Source: Albitalea sp966211955
Lineage (GTDB): Bacteria > Pseudomonadota > Gammaproteobacteria > Burkholderiales > Burkholderiaceae_C
Length of the DNA stretch: 64,000 nt
Direction of reading: 5' to 3'
Assembly (NCBI GenBank): GCA_966211955.1
Contig: CBIHOF010000016.1
Location: 70,614 to 134,613 of the forward strand
Made by a program: the position numbers and the translations under genes
In this document: piece after piece, positions 1-8,986 of the stretch
Layout of the letters: each line of letters starts with the position of its first letter
Numbering within the stretch: position 1 is the stretch's first letter
The notes under the pieces: generated by a model
What the model was told of the DNA's origin: nothing
Database searches by the model: none
Seen by the model: the letters and a program-made list of their open reading frames with translations, nothing else

Positions 1-705
1 CTCGACCTGTTCACCCGTGAGCAGGGGAGGCTGGCGGTGGCGGCCAAGGGCGCCAAGCGGCCGTATTCGCAGCTGCGATCGGTGCTGCTGCCGTTCCAGC
101 GGATCCACGTCAACGTCGGCCGGCCGCCCAAGTCCGAGAGTACCGACGAATCGACGAACGAGGTGCAGAACCTGCGCAATGCCGAATGGGCGGGGGGCAA
201 CGCCATGCTCACGGGCGCGGCACTGTTCAGCGGCTTCTACCTCAACGAGCTGCTGATGAAGCTGATGGCGCGGCACGACCCGCACCCTGCACTCTTCGAT
301 GCCTACGCGCAGACGCTGCCGCTCTTGGCCGCCGGCGATGACACCTCGGTCCAAGTGGCGCTGCGCGCCTTCGAGATCACTCTGCTCAAGGAGGTGGGCG
401 TGCTGCCGGACCTGCGCATGGTCACCAACACGCTGGAAGGGCTTCGCGCCGACGACGACTACGCCATCCTGGCCGAGGCCGGCGTGGCGACGGCGCGCAG
501 CACCGACAGTGCCATCTCCGGCTCCGTGCTCATGGACCTGCAGGCGGCACTGGACGGCGGCAGCCTTGCCGCGCTGCAGCTGGCCTGCGCGGAGCACCTG
601 CCAACCCTCAAGGCGACCCTGCGCAGTCTGCTTCACTATCATCTCGGCACGCCAGTCCTTCGCACACGGCAGGTCATGCTCGACGTGCAAGCCCTGGTGC
701 CCTGA
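1..705 (+). CDS. recO: DNA repair protein RecO, 5'-truncated by window edge
   Basis: This is the C-terminal 234 residues of RecO, the recombination mediator that works with RecR to load RecA on SSB-coated gaps. The frame is open from base 1 (LDLFTREQGRLAVAAKGAK), which is the end of the N-terminal OB fold. The all-helical C-terminal domain follows, with the typical stretch LFSGFYLNELLMKLMARHDP at about residues 76-95. The true start lies upstream of the window, so the ATG at 37 is internal. pdxJ follows 15 bases after the stop, the usual recO-pdxJ order in proteobacteria. The C-terminal domain has no zinc-binding cysteine cluster, which is normal for many proteobacterial RecO proteins. Confidence 0.93.
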   Translation, partial: LDLFTREQGRLAVAAKGAKRPYSQLRSVLLPFQRIHVNVGRPPKSESTDESTNEVQNLRNAEWAGGNAMLTGAALFSGFYLNELLMKLMARHDPHPALFDAYAQTLPLLAAGDDTSVQVALRAFEITLLKEVGVLPDLRMVTNTLEGLRADDDYAILAEAGVATARSTDSAISGSVLMDLQAALDGGSLAALQLACAEHLPTLKATLRSLLHYHLGTPVLRTRQVMLDVQALVP

Positions 706-720
706 AGCTCCAAGAACGCG

Positions 721-1515
721 ATGAACCCACTGCTTACCTCCGGACTCGATGCGCATCGCGGCAGCACCGCGCTGTCGGTCAATCTCAACAAGGTTGCGCT
801 CGTGCGCAACACGCGTCATCTCGGCATCCCGAGCGTGACCCGCGCCGCGCAGCTGTGCCTCGAAGCGGGGGCGCAGGGCATCACGGTGCATCCGCGGCCC
901 GACGAGCGCCACATCCGTGCCCACGACGTGCATGAGCTGGCGGACTTGCTCAAGCAATGGCCGCAAGTCGAATACAACATCGAGGGCAACCCGTTTCACA
1001 ACCTGATGGATTTCGTGCGTGCCGTGCGGCCGCATCAAGCCACCTTCGTACCTGACGATGCGGGCCAATCCACCTCGGACCACGGTTGGAGTTTTCCGCA
1101 AGACGCCGACCGGCTGAGGCCCTTGGTCGCGGAAGCAAAGTCGCTCGGTGTTCGAGTGAGCCTCTTCATGGACCCGCTGCCCGAAGCCATGCGCGCCGTG
1201 CGAGAGGTGGGCGCCGATCGCGTGGAGCTCTACACCGAGACCTATGCCCGTGCCCACGCTGCCGGCGACCACGCCAAGGTGCTGGCTGGCTTCGTGGCCA
1301 CCGCCGAGGCTGCCTTGCGCGAGGGCTTGGGCCTCAACGCCGGCCACGACCTCAACCGCGACAACCTCACCGACTTTCTCGCCGCCGTACCCGGTGTGCA
1401 GGAGGTCTCGATCGGCCACGCACTCATATCGGACGCGCTCGAGCTCGGCTACGGCGAGACCGTGCGCGACTACCTGCGCTGCATTCATCGCGCCGCGCAG
1501 TCCAGTCGCCCATGA
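721..1515 (+). CDS. pdxJ: Pyridoxine 5'-phosphate synthase PdxJ
   Basis: PdxJ condenses 1-deoxyxylulose 5-phosphate with 3-amino-2-oxopropyl phosphate to give pyridoxine 5'-phosphate, the last ring-closing step of the DXP-dependent vitamin B6 pathway in the cytosol. The 264-residue product is close to the family length and shows the expected blocks: SVNLNKVALVRNTR near the N-terminus, TVHPRPDERHIR around residues 56-67, ELYTETYA with the conserved Glu near 163, LNAGHDLN, and EVSIGHALI near the end. The stop overlaps the acpS start as ATGA (1512-1515), so the two are translationally coupled, as in E. coli. Confidence 0.97.
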   Translation: MNPLLTSGLDAHRGSTALSVNLNKVALVRNTRHLGIPSVTRAAQLCLEAGAQGITVHPRPDERHIRAHDVHELADLLKQWPQVEYNIEGNPFHNLMDFVRAVRPHQATFVPDDAGQSTSDHGWSFPQDADRLRPLVAEAKSLGVRVSLFMDPLPEAMRAVREVGADRVELYTETYARAHAAGDHAKVLAGFVATAEAALREGLGLNAGHDLNRDNLTDFLAAVPGVQEVSIGHALISDALELGYGETVRDYLRCIHRAAQSSRP

Positions 1516-1913
1516 TCCACGGCATCGGCACCGACATCTGCGACATCCGTCGCATCGCCGCCACCTTGGCGCGGCGCGGCGATCGCTTTGCCGAGAAGGT
1601 GCTGGGGCCGAACGAGATCGAGGTCTTTCGCCAGCGGCGGGGCAAGGTCGAGGCACGCGGCATCGCCTACCTGGCCACCCGCTTCTCGGCCAAGGAGGCC
1701 TTCTCCAAGGCCATTGGCATCGGCCTGCACATGCCCATGACCTGGCGCTCCTGCGAGATCCTCAACGAGCGCAGCGGCAAGCCCTACGTCAAGTTGCACG
1801 GCGAGCTCGCCGCCTGGTGCGAGGCCCGCGGTTTGCGAGCGCAGGTCACCGTCAGCGATGAATCCGATTACGCGGTGTCCTTCGTGGTCACCGAAACCAA
1901 CGACATCCGATGA
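1512..1913 (+). CDS. acpS: Holo-[acyl-carrier-protein] synthase AcpS
   Basis: AcpS transfers 4'-phosphopantetheine from CoA to apo-ACP for fatty acid synthesis. The protein is 133 residues and starts MIHGIGTDICDIRRI, with the conserved Mg-binding Asp in GTDI. It carries the second signature FSAKEAFSKAIG around residues 58-69. The ATG at 1512 is chosen because it overlaps the pdxJ stop and gives the canonical N-terminus; the frame stays open further upstream but encodes nothing recognisable there. The stop overlaps the nagZ start (1910-1913) by four bases, so pdxJ-acpS-nagZ is a coupled operon. Confidence 0.96.
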   Translation: MIHGIGTDICDIRRIAATLARRGDRFAEKVLGPNEIEVFRQRRGKVEARGIAYLATRFSAKEAFSKAIGIGLHMPMTWRSCEILNERSGKPYVKLHGELAAWCEARGLRAQVTVSDESDYAVSFVVTETNDIR

Positions 1914-2959
1914 TCCAACACGCCCCCGTCATCCTCGACATCGCCGGCCACGAGATGAATGACGACGATCGCCGCCGCATCCAGCATCCGCTGACCGGCG
2001 GGCTCATCTTCTTCACTCGGAACTTCAAGAGCCGTCAGCAAATCACCGAGGTCACGGCAGAGGCCAAGGCGCTTCGGCCGGACCTGCTCATCACCATCGA
2101 CCACGAAGGCGGGCGGGTGCAGCGCTTTCGCACCGATGGCTTCACGCACCTGCCCGCCATGCGGCGCTTTGGTGAGTTGTGGATGGAAGACGCGATGCGT
2201 GCGGTCGACGCGGCGCAGAGCGCGGGCTACGTGCTCGGCGCCGAGCTGCGCGCCTGTGGGGTCGAACTCAGCTACACGCCCGTGCTCGACCTCGACCATG
2301 CGCGCAGCGAGGTGGTGGGCGACCGCGCATTCCACCGCGACCCTCGTGTGGTGAGCATCCTTGCCCAGAGCCTGATGCTCGGCCTCATGCGCACCGGCAT
2401 GCAGAACTGCTGCAAGCACTTCCCGGCCCACGGCTATGCCATCGCGGACTCGCACTTCGCGCGGGCGGTGGACGACCGCACGCTGGACGAGATCCTGGGC
2501 GAGGACGCGCGCCCCTACGACTGGCTCGCGAGCGGCATCACCTGCGTCATGCCGGCTCACGTCACATTTCCGAAGGTCGATGAATACCCGGCGGGTTTCT
2601 CGCCGAAGTGGATCAAGGACATCCTTCGTGGCCGCTACGGCTACACCGCGGCGGTGGTGTGCGATGACCTGAGCATGGAAGGCGCACGCGTCGCCGGCAA
2701 CCCGGTCGAGGGCGGCATTGCCGCGCTCAATGCGGGCTGTGACCTCGTGCTGCTGTGCAACCAATCGAAGGTCGACGGCGGCCGGCCGGTGGATGAGCTG
2801 CTGGACGGCCTGCAGGCGGCGCTGGAGCAAGGCCGCTGGGAGGCTGATCCGCACAGCGAGGCGCGGCGCCTTGACTTGCTGCCGCAGTCGGCGCCCATGC
2901 CCTGGGACGAGCTGATGCATCACCCGACCTACCAGCAGGCGCTTGAACGCCTGCCTTGA
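1910..2959 (+). CDS. nagZ: Beta-N-acetylhexosaminidase NagZ (GH3)
   Basis: NagZ is the cytosolic GH3 enzyme that removes N-acetylglucosamine from anhydromuropeptides during cell-wall recycling; its product can feed AmpR-type beta-lactamase induction. The product is 349 residues. The expected motifs are visible: ILDIAGHEMND at the N-terminus, TIDHEGGRVQRF, KHFPAHG followed by the DSH of the acid/base loop, and VCDDLSMEGA with the nucleophile Asp. The usual KHFPGHG reads KHFPAHG here, a mild deviation. It is the last gene of the operon; a strong hairpin terminator follows at 3009-3046. Confidence 0.95.
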   Translation: MIQHAPVILDIAGHEMNDDDRRRIQHPLTGGLIFFTRNFKSRQQITEVTAEAKALRPDLLITIDHEGGRVQRFRTDGFTHLPAMRRFGELWMEDAMRAVDAAQSAGYVLGAELRACGVELSYTPVLDLDHARSEVVGDRAFHRDPRVVSILAQSLMLGLMRTGMQNCCKHFPAHGYAIADSHFARAVDDRTLDEILGEDARPYDWLASGITCVMPAHVTFPKVDEYPAGFSPKWIKDILRGRYGYTAAVVCDDLSMEGARVAGNPVEGGIAALNAGCDLVLLCNQSKVDGGRPVDELLDGLQAALEQGRWEADPHSEARRLDLLPQSAPMPWDELMHHPTYQQALERLP

Positions 2960-3008
2960 TTCGCAACGGGGTCGCCGCCAGCAAGGGCAGGCGACGAGGT
3001 CCCCCAAG

Positions 3009-3046
3009 AAAAACGCCGCCGAGGCACGAACCTCGGCGGCGTTTTT
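3009..3046. terminator. Bidirectional Rho-independent terminator between nagZ and rne
   Basis: A perfect 16-bp stem runs from 3009-3024 to 3031-3046 around the 6-base loop CACGAA. Its GC-rich core is CGCCGCCGAGG, with five A on the left and five T on the right, so it can end transcripts from either side. It lies exactly between the convergent nagZ and rne genes. Confidence 0.92.
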
Positions 3047-3063
3047 GTTTGCCGTGACGCGGA

Positions 3064-6000
3064 TCAGGCCTGCGGCTGCTGGCTGGCCTGCGTCTCGAAG
3101 GGCAGCTTGAACTGCGTCAGGTCCTTGCGCGTCTCGACAAGCACGAGCGGGCCTTCATCGATCGCGACGACCGGTTTGGGTTCGCGAGGCACGTGCACCG
3201 GCTTCGGCTCGCGGGCCATCGCTTCCTGCACGGCGCGAATCTTGTCCGCGTCGGAGTTCACCCACTGCAGGCCTGCCGATTGCGCAACGGCTTCGAGTGC
3301 CGTCGTCGGCAGCACGAAGGGCTGGACGCTGGCGACCTGAGCAGCGGGGGCCGGAGCCGGGGCGGTTGCAGTGCGCGGCGCAGGCTGCACCGGCGCAATC
3401 GCAACCATGGACTCTTCCGCCTCCGACACGGATGCGCTTTGAGCCGGCGGTTCCGTGGCAACAGGCTGGAAGCGCGGCGCTTCGGCGGCGTTGTCTGCGC
3501 CGACGAAAGCTGCCGGGGCTTCTTCCAGTGCGGCTTCGGAGACGGCTTCGACACCCGTCACCTCGTCCTCGCGACGCTCGCGGCGATGGCGATTGCGACG
3601 GCGGCGACCGCCTTCGCGCTGCTCGCCGTCACGCTCGCCGCCTTCACGCGGGGCAGACTCGCCATCCTGCGCATCAGGTGAGCCGGCATCGTTGGCAGCC
3701 GGCTGGGTCGAGCCGCTGATCGGTGCGGCATCGAGGTCCAGCGGAGCGGGGATGGCGGTGAAGCCATCGGCAGGCTGGAGGGCTTCGCCGTTCAGATCCT
3801 CGGCGGCGCCATTGACCGGGCGCGTCTCGTCGCGATCACGTCCGCCGCGGCCACGGCGACGGCGGCGTCCGCCTTCGCGCTGCTCGCCTGCCACGGCCTC
3901 ATCGGTCGATGCACCGGGCACGGTGTCCACGAAGGCTTGCGGTGCGTCCTCGGCAGCAGCGCTGGCTTCGGCAGGTGCGGGGCGGCGGGGTTCACGCTCG
4001 GCGCGCGGGCCGCGGCGGTTGTCGCCGCGCTCACCGCGTTCGCCACGGTCACCGCGTTCCGGCCTGTCGCCGCGCTCACCGCGCTCGCTGCGTTCGCCAC
4101 GCGGCGGACGCTGCTCGTCACCGCCTTGTGCGACCGCCTCGACGGTGCTCGTCGCATCCTGCGGCTTCTCGGCGCGCTCGCCACGGCGGCCACGGCCATC
4201 GCGGCCACCACGCTCACCACGTTCCCCGGCTGCGGCGCGATCGCCCCGCTCGCCGCGTTCACCTCGCTCGGCACGGTCGCCCCGACCTTCGCCGCCACGG
4301 CCTTCACCGCCACGACCTTCACCGCCGCGACCTTCACCGCCGCGACCTTCGCCTCGGCGACCTTCGCCGCGCTTGCCTTCACGCTCGCCACCGCGACCGC
4401 CTCGGCCGCGATCACCACGGCCTTCACGACGCTCTGCGCCTTCAGCCACTGCCGGTGCAGGAATCGGCGCCACCGCGGGCGCTGCATCGCCACCGGCGAA
4501 GAGCTTCTTGATCCAGCCAAAGAAGCCCGACCCGGCCGCTGCGGCGGCGGGCGCGGCGACGACGGGCGCCGGCGCAGGTGCCACCACGGCGACCGGTTCC
4601 GGCTTGGGCGGCGCGATCGGGGCGGGGGTCTCGGGCAGGATGCCCTTGATCACCGGCTCCTGCTTCGGCTTGGCCTTCTCGCGGCGCGTGATGCCGACTT
4701 CCTCTTCAGGCTCGTCGATCATCGTGTAGCTGGCTTGCAGGTTCTCCAGGCGCGGATCGTCGTGGCGCAGGCGCTCCAGTCGGTAGTTCGGCGTCTCGAG
4801 GGCCTTGTTGGGCACGAGCAGCACGGTCACGCGCTGCTTCATCTCGATCTTGGTGATCTCGGTGCGCTTCTCGTTGAGCAGGAAGGAGGTGACTTCCACC
4901 GGCACCTGCACATGCACGGCGGCGGTGTTGTCCTTCATGGACTCTTCCTGGACCATGCGCAGGATCTGCAGCGCCGACGACTCGGTGTCGCGGATGTGCC
5001 CGGTGCCATTGCAGCGCGGGCAGGTGATGTGGCTGCCTTCGCTCAGAGCCGGGCGCAGGCGCTGGCGCGACAGTTCGAGCAGGCCGAACTTGCTGATCGA
5101 GCTGAACTGCACGCGGGCGCGGTCCTGGCGCAGCGCATCGCGCAGACGCGTCTCGACCTCGCGGCGGTTTTTCGACTCTTCCATGTCGATGAAGTCGACG
5201 ACGATCAGGCCGCCCAGGTCGCGCAGGCGCATCTGGCGGGCGATTTCGTCGGCCGCTTCGAGGTTGGTGCGGGTGGCGGTTTCCTCGATGTCGCTGCCGC
5301 GCGTGGCACGCGCCGAGTTCACGTCCACCGACACCAGCGCTTCGGTGTGGTCGATCACGATGGCGCCACCCGAGGGCAAGTTCACCGTGCGGCTGAACGC
5401 GGTCTCGATCTGGTGCTCGATCTGGAAGCGGCTGAACAGCGGCGCATCGTCACGGTAGCGCTTGACCTTGTTTGCCGTCTCCGGCATCACATGGTTCATG
5501 AACTGCTGGGCCTGATCGAAGATGTCGTCGGTGTCGATCAGGATCTCGCCGATGTCGGCCGTGAAGTAGTCGCGGATCGCGCGGATCACGAGCGACGATT
5601 CCTGGTAGATCAGGAAGGCGCCCTTGCCCTCTTTGGACGCGCCGTCGATGGCCGTCCACAGCTTGAGCATGTAGTTCAGGTCCCACTGCAGCTCGGCAGC
5701 GGAGCGGCCGATGCCGGCGGTGCGGGCGATCAGGCTCATGCCCTTGGGGTAATCGAGCTGGTCGAGGTTTTCCTTCAGTTCCTCGCGGTCTTCGCCCTCG
5801 ATGCGCCGCGACACGCCGCCGCCGCGCGGGTTGTTGGGCATCAAAACGAGGTAGCGGCCGGCCAGCGAAATGAAGGTGGTGAGCGCTGCGCCCTTGTTGC
5901 CGCGCTCTTCCTTCTCGACCTGCACGAGCAGCTGGTCGCCCTCGCGGATGGCGTCCTGGATGCGTGCCGAGCGCACGTCCACGCCATCGCGGAAGTAGTT

Positions 6001-6225
6001 GCGGGAGATTTCCTTGAACGGCAGGAAGCCGTGGCGGTCTTCGCCGTAGTCGACGAAACAGGCTTCGAGCGAGGGCTCGACGCGGGTCACGACGGCCTTG
6101 TAGATGTTGCCCTTGCGCTGTTCGCGCCCTTCGATCTCGGTCTCGAAGTCGAGCAGTTTCTGGCCATCGACGATGGCCAGGCGACGTTCTTCTTGCTGCG
6201 TCGCATTGATCAGCATGCGTTTCAT
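3064..6225 (-). CDS. rne: Ribonuclease E
   Basis: RNase E is the main endonuclease of mRNA decay and rRNA/tRNA processing and the scaffold of the degradosome. The start MKRMLINATQQEERRL at 6225 is preceded by GAAGGAG at good spacing; the frame runs 16 codons further up but without support. An S1 RNA-binding domain lies at about residues 35-120. The DNase I-like catalytic domain includes VDVNSARATRG and VVDFIDME with the Mg-binding Asp residues. The zinc link CPRC sits near residue 402. The rest, about residues 520-1053, is a low-complexity Arg/Gly/Glu-rich and Ala/Pro-rich degradosome arm built on GRGGE-type repeats. Length is 1053 residues, close to E. coli Rne. Confidence 0.96.
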   Translation of the reverse strand: MKRMLINATQQEERRLAIVDGQKLLDFETEIEGREQRKGNIYKAVVTRVEPSLEACFVDYGEDRHGFLPFKEISRNYFRDGVDVRSARIQDAIREGDQLLVQVEKEERGNKGAALTTFISLAGRYLVLMPNNPRGGGVSRRIEGEDREELKENLDQLDYPKGMSLIARTAGIGRSAAELQWDLNYMLKLWTAIDGASKEGKGAFLIYQESSLVIRAIRDYFTADIGEILIDTDDIFDQAQQFMNHVMPETANKVKRYRDDAPLFSRFQIEHQIETAFSRTVNLPSGGAIVIDHTEALVSVDVNSARATRGSDIEETATRTNLEAADEIARQMRLRDLGGLIVVDFIDMEESKNRREVETRLRDALRQDRARVQFSSISKFGLLELSRQRLRPALSEGSHITCPRCNGTGHIRDTESSALQILRMVQEESMKDNTAAVHVQVPVEVTSFLLNEKRTEITKIEMKQRVTVLLVPNKALETPNYRLERLRHDDPRLENLQASYTMIDEPEEEVGITRREKAKPKQEPVIKGILPETPAPIAPPKPEPVAVVAPAPAPVVAAPAAAAAGSGFFGWIKKLFAGGDAAPAVAPIPAPAVAEGAERREGRGDRGRGGRGGEREGKRGEGRRGEGRGGEGRGGEGRGGEGRGGEGRGDRAERGERGERGDRAAAGERGERGGRDGRGRRGERAEKPQDATSTVEAVAQGGDEQRPPRGERSERGERGDRPERGDRGERGERGDNRRGPRAEREPRRPAPAEASAAAEDAPQAFVDTVPGASTDEAVAGEQREGGRRRRRGRGGRDRDETRPVNGAAEDLNGEALQPADGFTAIPAPLDLDAAPISGSTQPAANDAGSPDAQDGESAPREGGERDGEQREGGRRRRNRHRRERREDEVTGVEAVSEAALEEAPAAFVGADNAAEAPRFQPVATEPPAQSASVSEAEESMVAIAPVQPAPRTATAPAPAPAAQVASVQPFVLPTTALEAVAQSAGLQWVNSDADKIRAVQEAMAREPKPVHVPREPKPVVAIDEGPLVLVETRKDLTQFKLPFETQASQQPQA
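4230..4440 (-). repeat. Short tandem repeats encoding the RGGE/RGER tract of RNase E
   Basis: Inside rne, imperfect 15-base units (plus-strand form near ACCTTCACCGCCGCG) are repeated head to tail, densest around 4290-4370. They encode GEGRGGEGRGG and flanking ERGERGDR units. Such tracts expand and contract by slippage and form the disordered RNA-binding arm. This is a coding repeat, not a CRISPR: the units are direct, very short and have no unique spacers. Confidence 0.75.
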
Positions 6226-6787
6226 GTGCACTCCTTCGCCGGCTCCGTGCAGGAGCCAGGCGTTCACCAACACGTCGCCGGCTGAAGACTCAGCGGCGAC
6301 TCATCGATGCACGAGAAACGTGGAGAACCGGAAGGAATCGCCCTGGACAGCCGCTGATCGTCATGTGATCAGCAAGGCCGCGTTGGCGCGTGCGAGGCAG
6401 TGGGGAAAGCGAGCCGCCACCGCGCGAAGCCGCATCGCCGGATGGGCGAGGGCGCAGCGCTTGGGAGGTGGGGGAGTCGGGAAGACATTCGCGTGATCAC
6501 TGGGACGCGGGCGGAAGATTCGAAGCGCGGGTTGTGGCCGCATCACTTTCCATCTCCAGCCTGAAAACCTTGTGTCTCCGGACCATTGGGTCCGTTGTGG
6601 TTCGTTCTACGTTTGCTCTGCCGCCTGGGGCTGTCGGCCGCCCGGATCGTCGCTTGGGGACGGGGCCTGCTTCACGCACCGTGCGTTGCATCACCTTTTG
6701 TGCCGCGGCTCTTGCCGCGACCACCGCATCTGCCCAGCAAGTGCCCGAGTAAACTCAGGAAAATCAAACACTTACGACACAAACGTG
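6226..6787. other. Non-coding region: rne leader and rluC upstream region
   Basis: About 560 bases carry no convincing gene. Short open frames on both strands lack codon bias or recognisable sequence. The position of a good minus-strand promoter at its far edge (6797-6802) suggests that most of it is the 5' untranslated leader of rne. A long leader is typical of rne, where it mediates autoregulation by RNase E cleavage in E. coli. The stretch 6400-6480 is GC-rich and can fold. I see no obvious rluC promoter. Confidence 0.5.
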
Positions 6788-7846
6788 GTGCAACGCATTA
6801 TAGGGGGCAAACCGGCCGGCAAATCAAAGGCCGTCAAGCCCCAAGGGACGCCGGCTCGCAAGGCCCCCGCACCACCGGTGGCGCCGGCCGTCACGCGCGT
6901 TCTGGTGGACGAGGGCTCGGAGGGCCAGCGCCTGGACAACTTCCTCGTCAAGCTGCTCAAGGGCGTGCCCAAGACCCATGTGTACCGGGTGATCCGCTCG
7001 GGCGAGGTGCGGGTCAACAAGGGGCGGGCCTCTGCTGATACGCGGCTGGCCATCGGCGACGAGGTGCGCGTGCCGCCGGTCCGGGTGGCAGACCGGAGTG
7101 CCGAAGCGCCGGCGCCCGCGCGCGAATTCCCTGTGGTCTATGAGGACGACCACCTCATCGCCGTCAACAAGCCGGCCGGCGTGGCGGTTCACGGCGGCTC
7201 GGGCGTGAGTTTTGGCGTGATCGAGCAGCTGCGGCAGGCGAGGCCGACGGCCAGGTTCCTCGAACTCGTCCATCGCCTGGACAAGGAAACCTCGGGCTTG
7301 CTGCTGGTTGCCAAGAAGCGTTCGGCGCTCGTCGCGCTGCAGGACCAGTTCCGCGGACGCGAGACCGGCAAGACTTACTCGGCGCTCGTCATCGGGGCCT
7401 GGCCTGCGAGCAAGAAGGTCATCGATGTGGCGCTGCACAAGTTCCTCACGGCCGAGGGCGAACGCCGCGTCAGGGCAGTTGGCGCCCTGGGACAGGCTCA
7501 CGACGATCGGGACCTGGCCGGCAAGCGCTCCATCACGCTCGTCAAGATCGCCAGGAAGTTCGCCGACTACACCTTGCTGGACGTCACCATCAAGACCGGC
7601 CGCACCCACCAGATCCGGGTGCACCTCCAAAGCGAGGGGCACCCCATCGTCGGCGACGAGAAGTACGGCGATTTCTCCGCCAACAAGGCGATGGCGCGAG
7701 GTGACGCCGTGAAGGGCCATCGCTTTGATCGCATGTTCCTGCACGCCCGGCGCCTGCGCTTCGAGCACCCCTCCACGGGCGAGGCGATCGAACTGGAAGC
7801 ACCATTGCCGCCTGAATGCACCGCCTTGCTGGAAGTCCTGCCTTGA
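6788..7846 (+). CDS. rluC: 23S rRNA pseudouridine synthase, RluC type
   Basis: RluC makes pseudouridines 955, 2504 and 2580 in 23S rRNA. The S4 RNA-binding domain lies near the N-terminus (QRLDNFLVKLLKGVPKTHVY). The catalytic motif HRLDKETSG has the essential Asp, and the C-terminal block reads GRTHQIRVHLQSEGHPIVGD. Divergence from rne is the usual rluC arrangement in gamma- and betaproteobacteria. The start is uncertain: no ATG lies close to the S4 domain. I chose the GTG at 6788; GTG 6785 or a later GTG near 6905 are alternatives. The open frame back to an ATG at 6572 has no family-like sequence. Confidence 0.9.
   Translation: MQRIIGGKPAGKSKAVKPQGTPARKAPAPPVAPAVTRVLVDEGSEGQRLDNFLVKLLKGVPKTHVYRVIRSGEVRVNKGRASADTRLAIGDEVRVPPVRVADRSAEAPAPAREFPVVYEDDHLIAVNKPAGVAVHGGSGVSFGVIEQLRQARPTARFLELVHRLDKETSGLLLVAKKRSALVALQDQFRGRETGKTYSALVIGAWPASKKVIDVALHKFLTAEGERRVRAVGALGQAHDDRDLAGKRSITLVKIARKFADYTLLDVTIKTGRTHQIRVHLQSEGHPIVGDEKYGDFSANKAMARGDAVKGHRFDRMFLHARRLRFEHPSTGEAIELEAPLPPECTALLEVLP
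6797..6802 (-). promoter_or_regulatory. Probable -10 box of the rne promoter
   Basis: On the minus strand this reads TATAAT, a perfect sigma70 -10 hexamer. TTGATT lies 19 bases upstream (higher coordinates), a weak -35 at long spacing. It would give rne a 5' leader of roughly 560 bases. It overlaps the likely translation start of rluC, so the two divergent genes share these bases. Confidence 0.5.
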
Positions 7847-8520
7847 GTACCGCACCAAGTACCTCGCCCCGCCAGTTCGACCTCATCGTGTTCGACTGGG
7901 ACGGCACGCTCTTCGATTCCACCGCGCTCATCACGAAGAGCATCCAGGCCGCCTGTGCCGACGTAGGAGTCGACGTGCCGAGCGACAAGGACGCGAGCTA
8001 CGTCATCGGCATGGGGCTGATCGAGGCCTTGCAGCATGCCGCGCCCGGCCTGCCCCGCGAGCGCTACCCCGAACTCGGCAACCGCTATCGCCACCACTAC
8101 TTCGCCAAGCAGCACGAGATTGCGCTGTTCGAAGGCACGCTCGCCATGCTCAACGCCCTGCGCGAGCGGCAGCACTGGCTGGGCGTGGCCACCGGCAAAT
8201 CGCGGCGCGGGCTGGACGAGGCGCTGGGCAGCGTGCAGCTCAAGGGCCTCTTCCACGCGACGCGCACCGCCGACGAGACGGCGTCCAAGCCCGATCCGCG
8301 CATGCTGATCGAGCTGATGGACCACTTCGGTGTTGCGCCCGAACGCACGCTCATGATCGGCGACACCACGCACGACCTGCAGCTCGCGGTGAACGCCGGC
8401 ACGCCGCGCATCGGTGTGAGCTACGGCGCACATGCCTGCGAGACCTTCACACCCTTCGAGCCGCTGCACGTCGCGCATTCCGTGGCCGACCTGCACGACT
8501 GGCTGCTGCGCCATGCTTGA
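7843..8520 (+). CDS. HAD-family hydrolase, phosphoglycolate phosphatase-like
   Basis: A haloacid dehalogenase-superfamily phosphatase of 225 residues. Motif I is VFDWDGTLFDS, with both catalytic Asp residues; motif III has Lys in SKPDPRM; motif IV is MIGDTTHDLQ. The cap insertion between motifs I and II is alpha-helical, as in Gph/YjjG-type enzymes. The substrate cannot be read from sequence. The TTG start overlaps the rluC stop as TTGA and has GGAAG at good spacing; an in-frame ATG at 7816 overlapping rluC by 31 bases is the alternative. The 3' end overlaps the Rieske gene by 8 bases, so the genes are probably co-transcribed. Confidence 0.88.
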   Translation: MSTAPSTSPRQFDLIVFDWDGTLFDSTALITKSIQAACADVGVDVPSDKDASYVIGMGLIEALQHAAPGLPRERYPELGNRYRHHYFAKQHEIALFEGTLAMLNALRERQHWLGVATGKSRRGLDEALGSVQLKGLFHATRTADETASKPDPRMLIELMDHFGVAPERTLMIGDTTHDLQLAVNAGTPRIGVSYGAHACETFTPFEPLHVAHSVADLHDWLLRHA

Positions 8521-8902
8521 CCCCAAGCCCGAGCTGCCGCCACAAGCCTTGTGCGACTCGCGGGCCCTGGAAGAGCGCGGCAATGCCTTCGTCTTCGACG
8601 TGCTGCATTTCGGCCAGGTGGCGCGCGCCTTCGTGCTGCGCTTCGACGGAAGGGTGGTGTGCTACCTGAACCGGTGCGTGCACGTGCCCACCGAGATGGA
8701 TTGGCAGCCCGGTGAGTTCCTCGACAGCGGCAAGGAATACATCCTGTGCTCCATCCATGGCGCGGCCTATGACCCTCGCGACGGGCGCTGCGCCGGCGGC
8801 CCGTGTGGCCGCGGAAAGCTGACGCCGCTACAAGTTGAAGAGCGCGAGGGACAGGTCTATTGGTATCCTTCGCGGGACACCCGGCCGGCCTTCACCGACT
8901 GA
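8513..8902 (+). CDS. Rieske [2Fe-2S] domain protein
   Basis: A 129-residue soluble Rieske protein. The cluster ligands are visible as CVH near residues 54-56 and CSIHG near 79-83, the CXH...CX2H pattern, followed by YDPRDGRCAGGPC. It has no signal peptide or membrane anchor, so it is a cytosolic ferredoxin-like protein rather than the bc1 Rieske subunit. Such proteins follow a HAD phosphatase and precede an S49 peptidase in other Burkholderiales, but their electron partner is unknown. The start at 8513 is chosen to give a compact N-terminus (MLDPKPELPP); it overlaps the upstream stop. Confidence 0.85.
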   Translation: MLDPKPELPPQALCDSRALEERGNAFVFDVLHFGQVARAFVLRFDGRVVCYLNRCVHVPTEMDWQPGEFLDSGKEYILCSIHGAAYDPRDGRCAGGPCGRGKLTPLQVEEREGQVYWYPSRDTRPAFTD

Positions 8903-8986
8903 GCGTGCTGACCGTCATCTGACTCGACAGCACGTCCCTTCGCACGCGATTCGCACACGACCGGCCCGCCACCAGAAAGCATTCCC

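Noticed and set aside
4230..4440. Regular short repeats that could suggest a CRISPR array
   Set aside because: The units are about 15 bases, directly abutting and coding for the RNase E arm, without spacers or cas genes.
3937..6285. A 782-codon plus-strand frame opposite rne
   Set aside because: Antisense to RNase E; the Ala/Thr-rich part simply mirrors the RGGE repeat.
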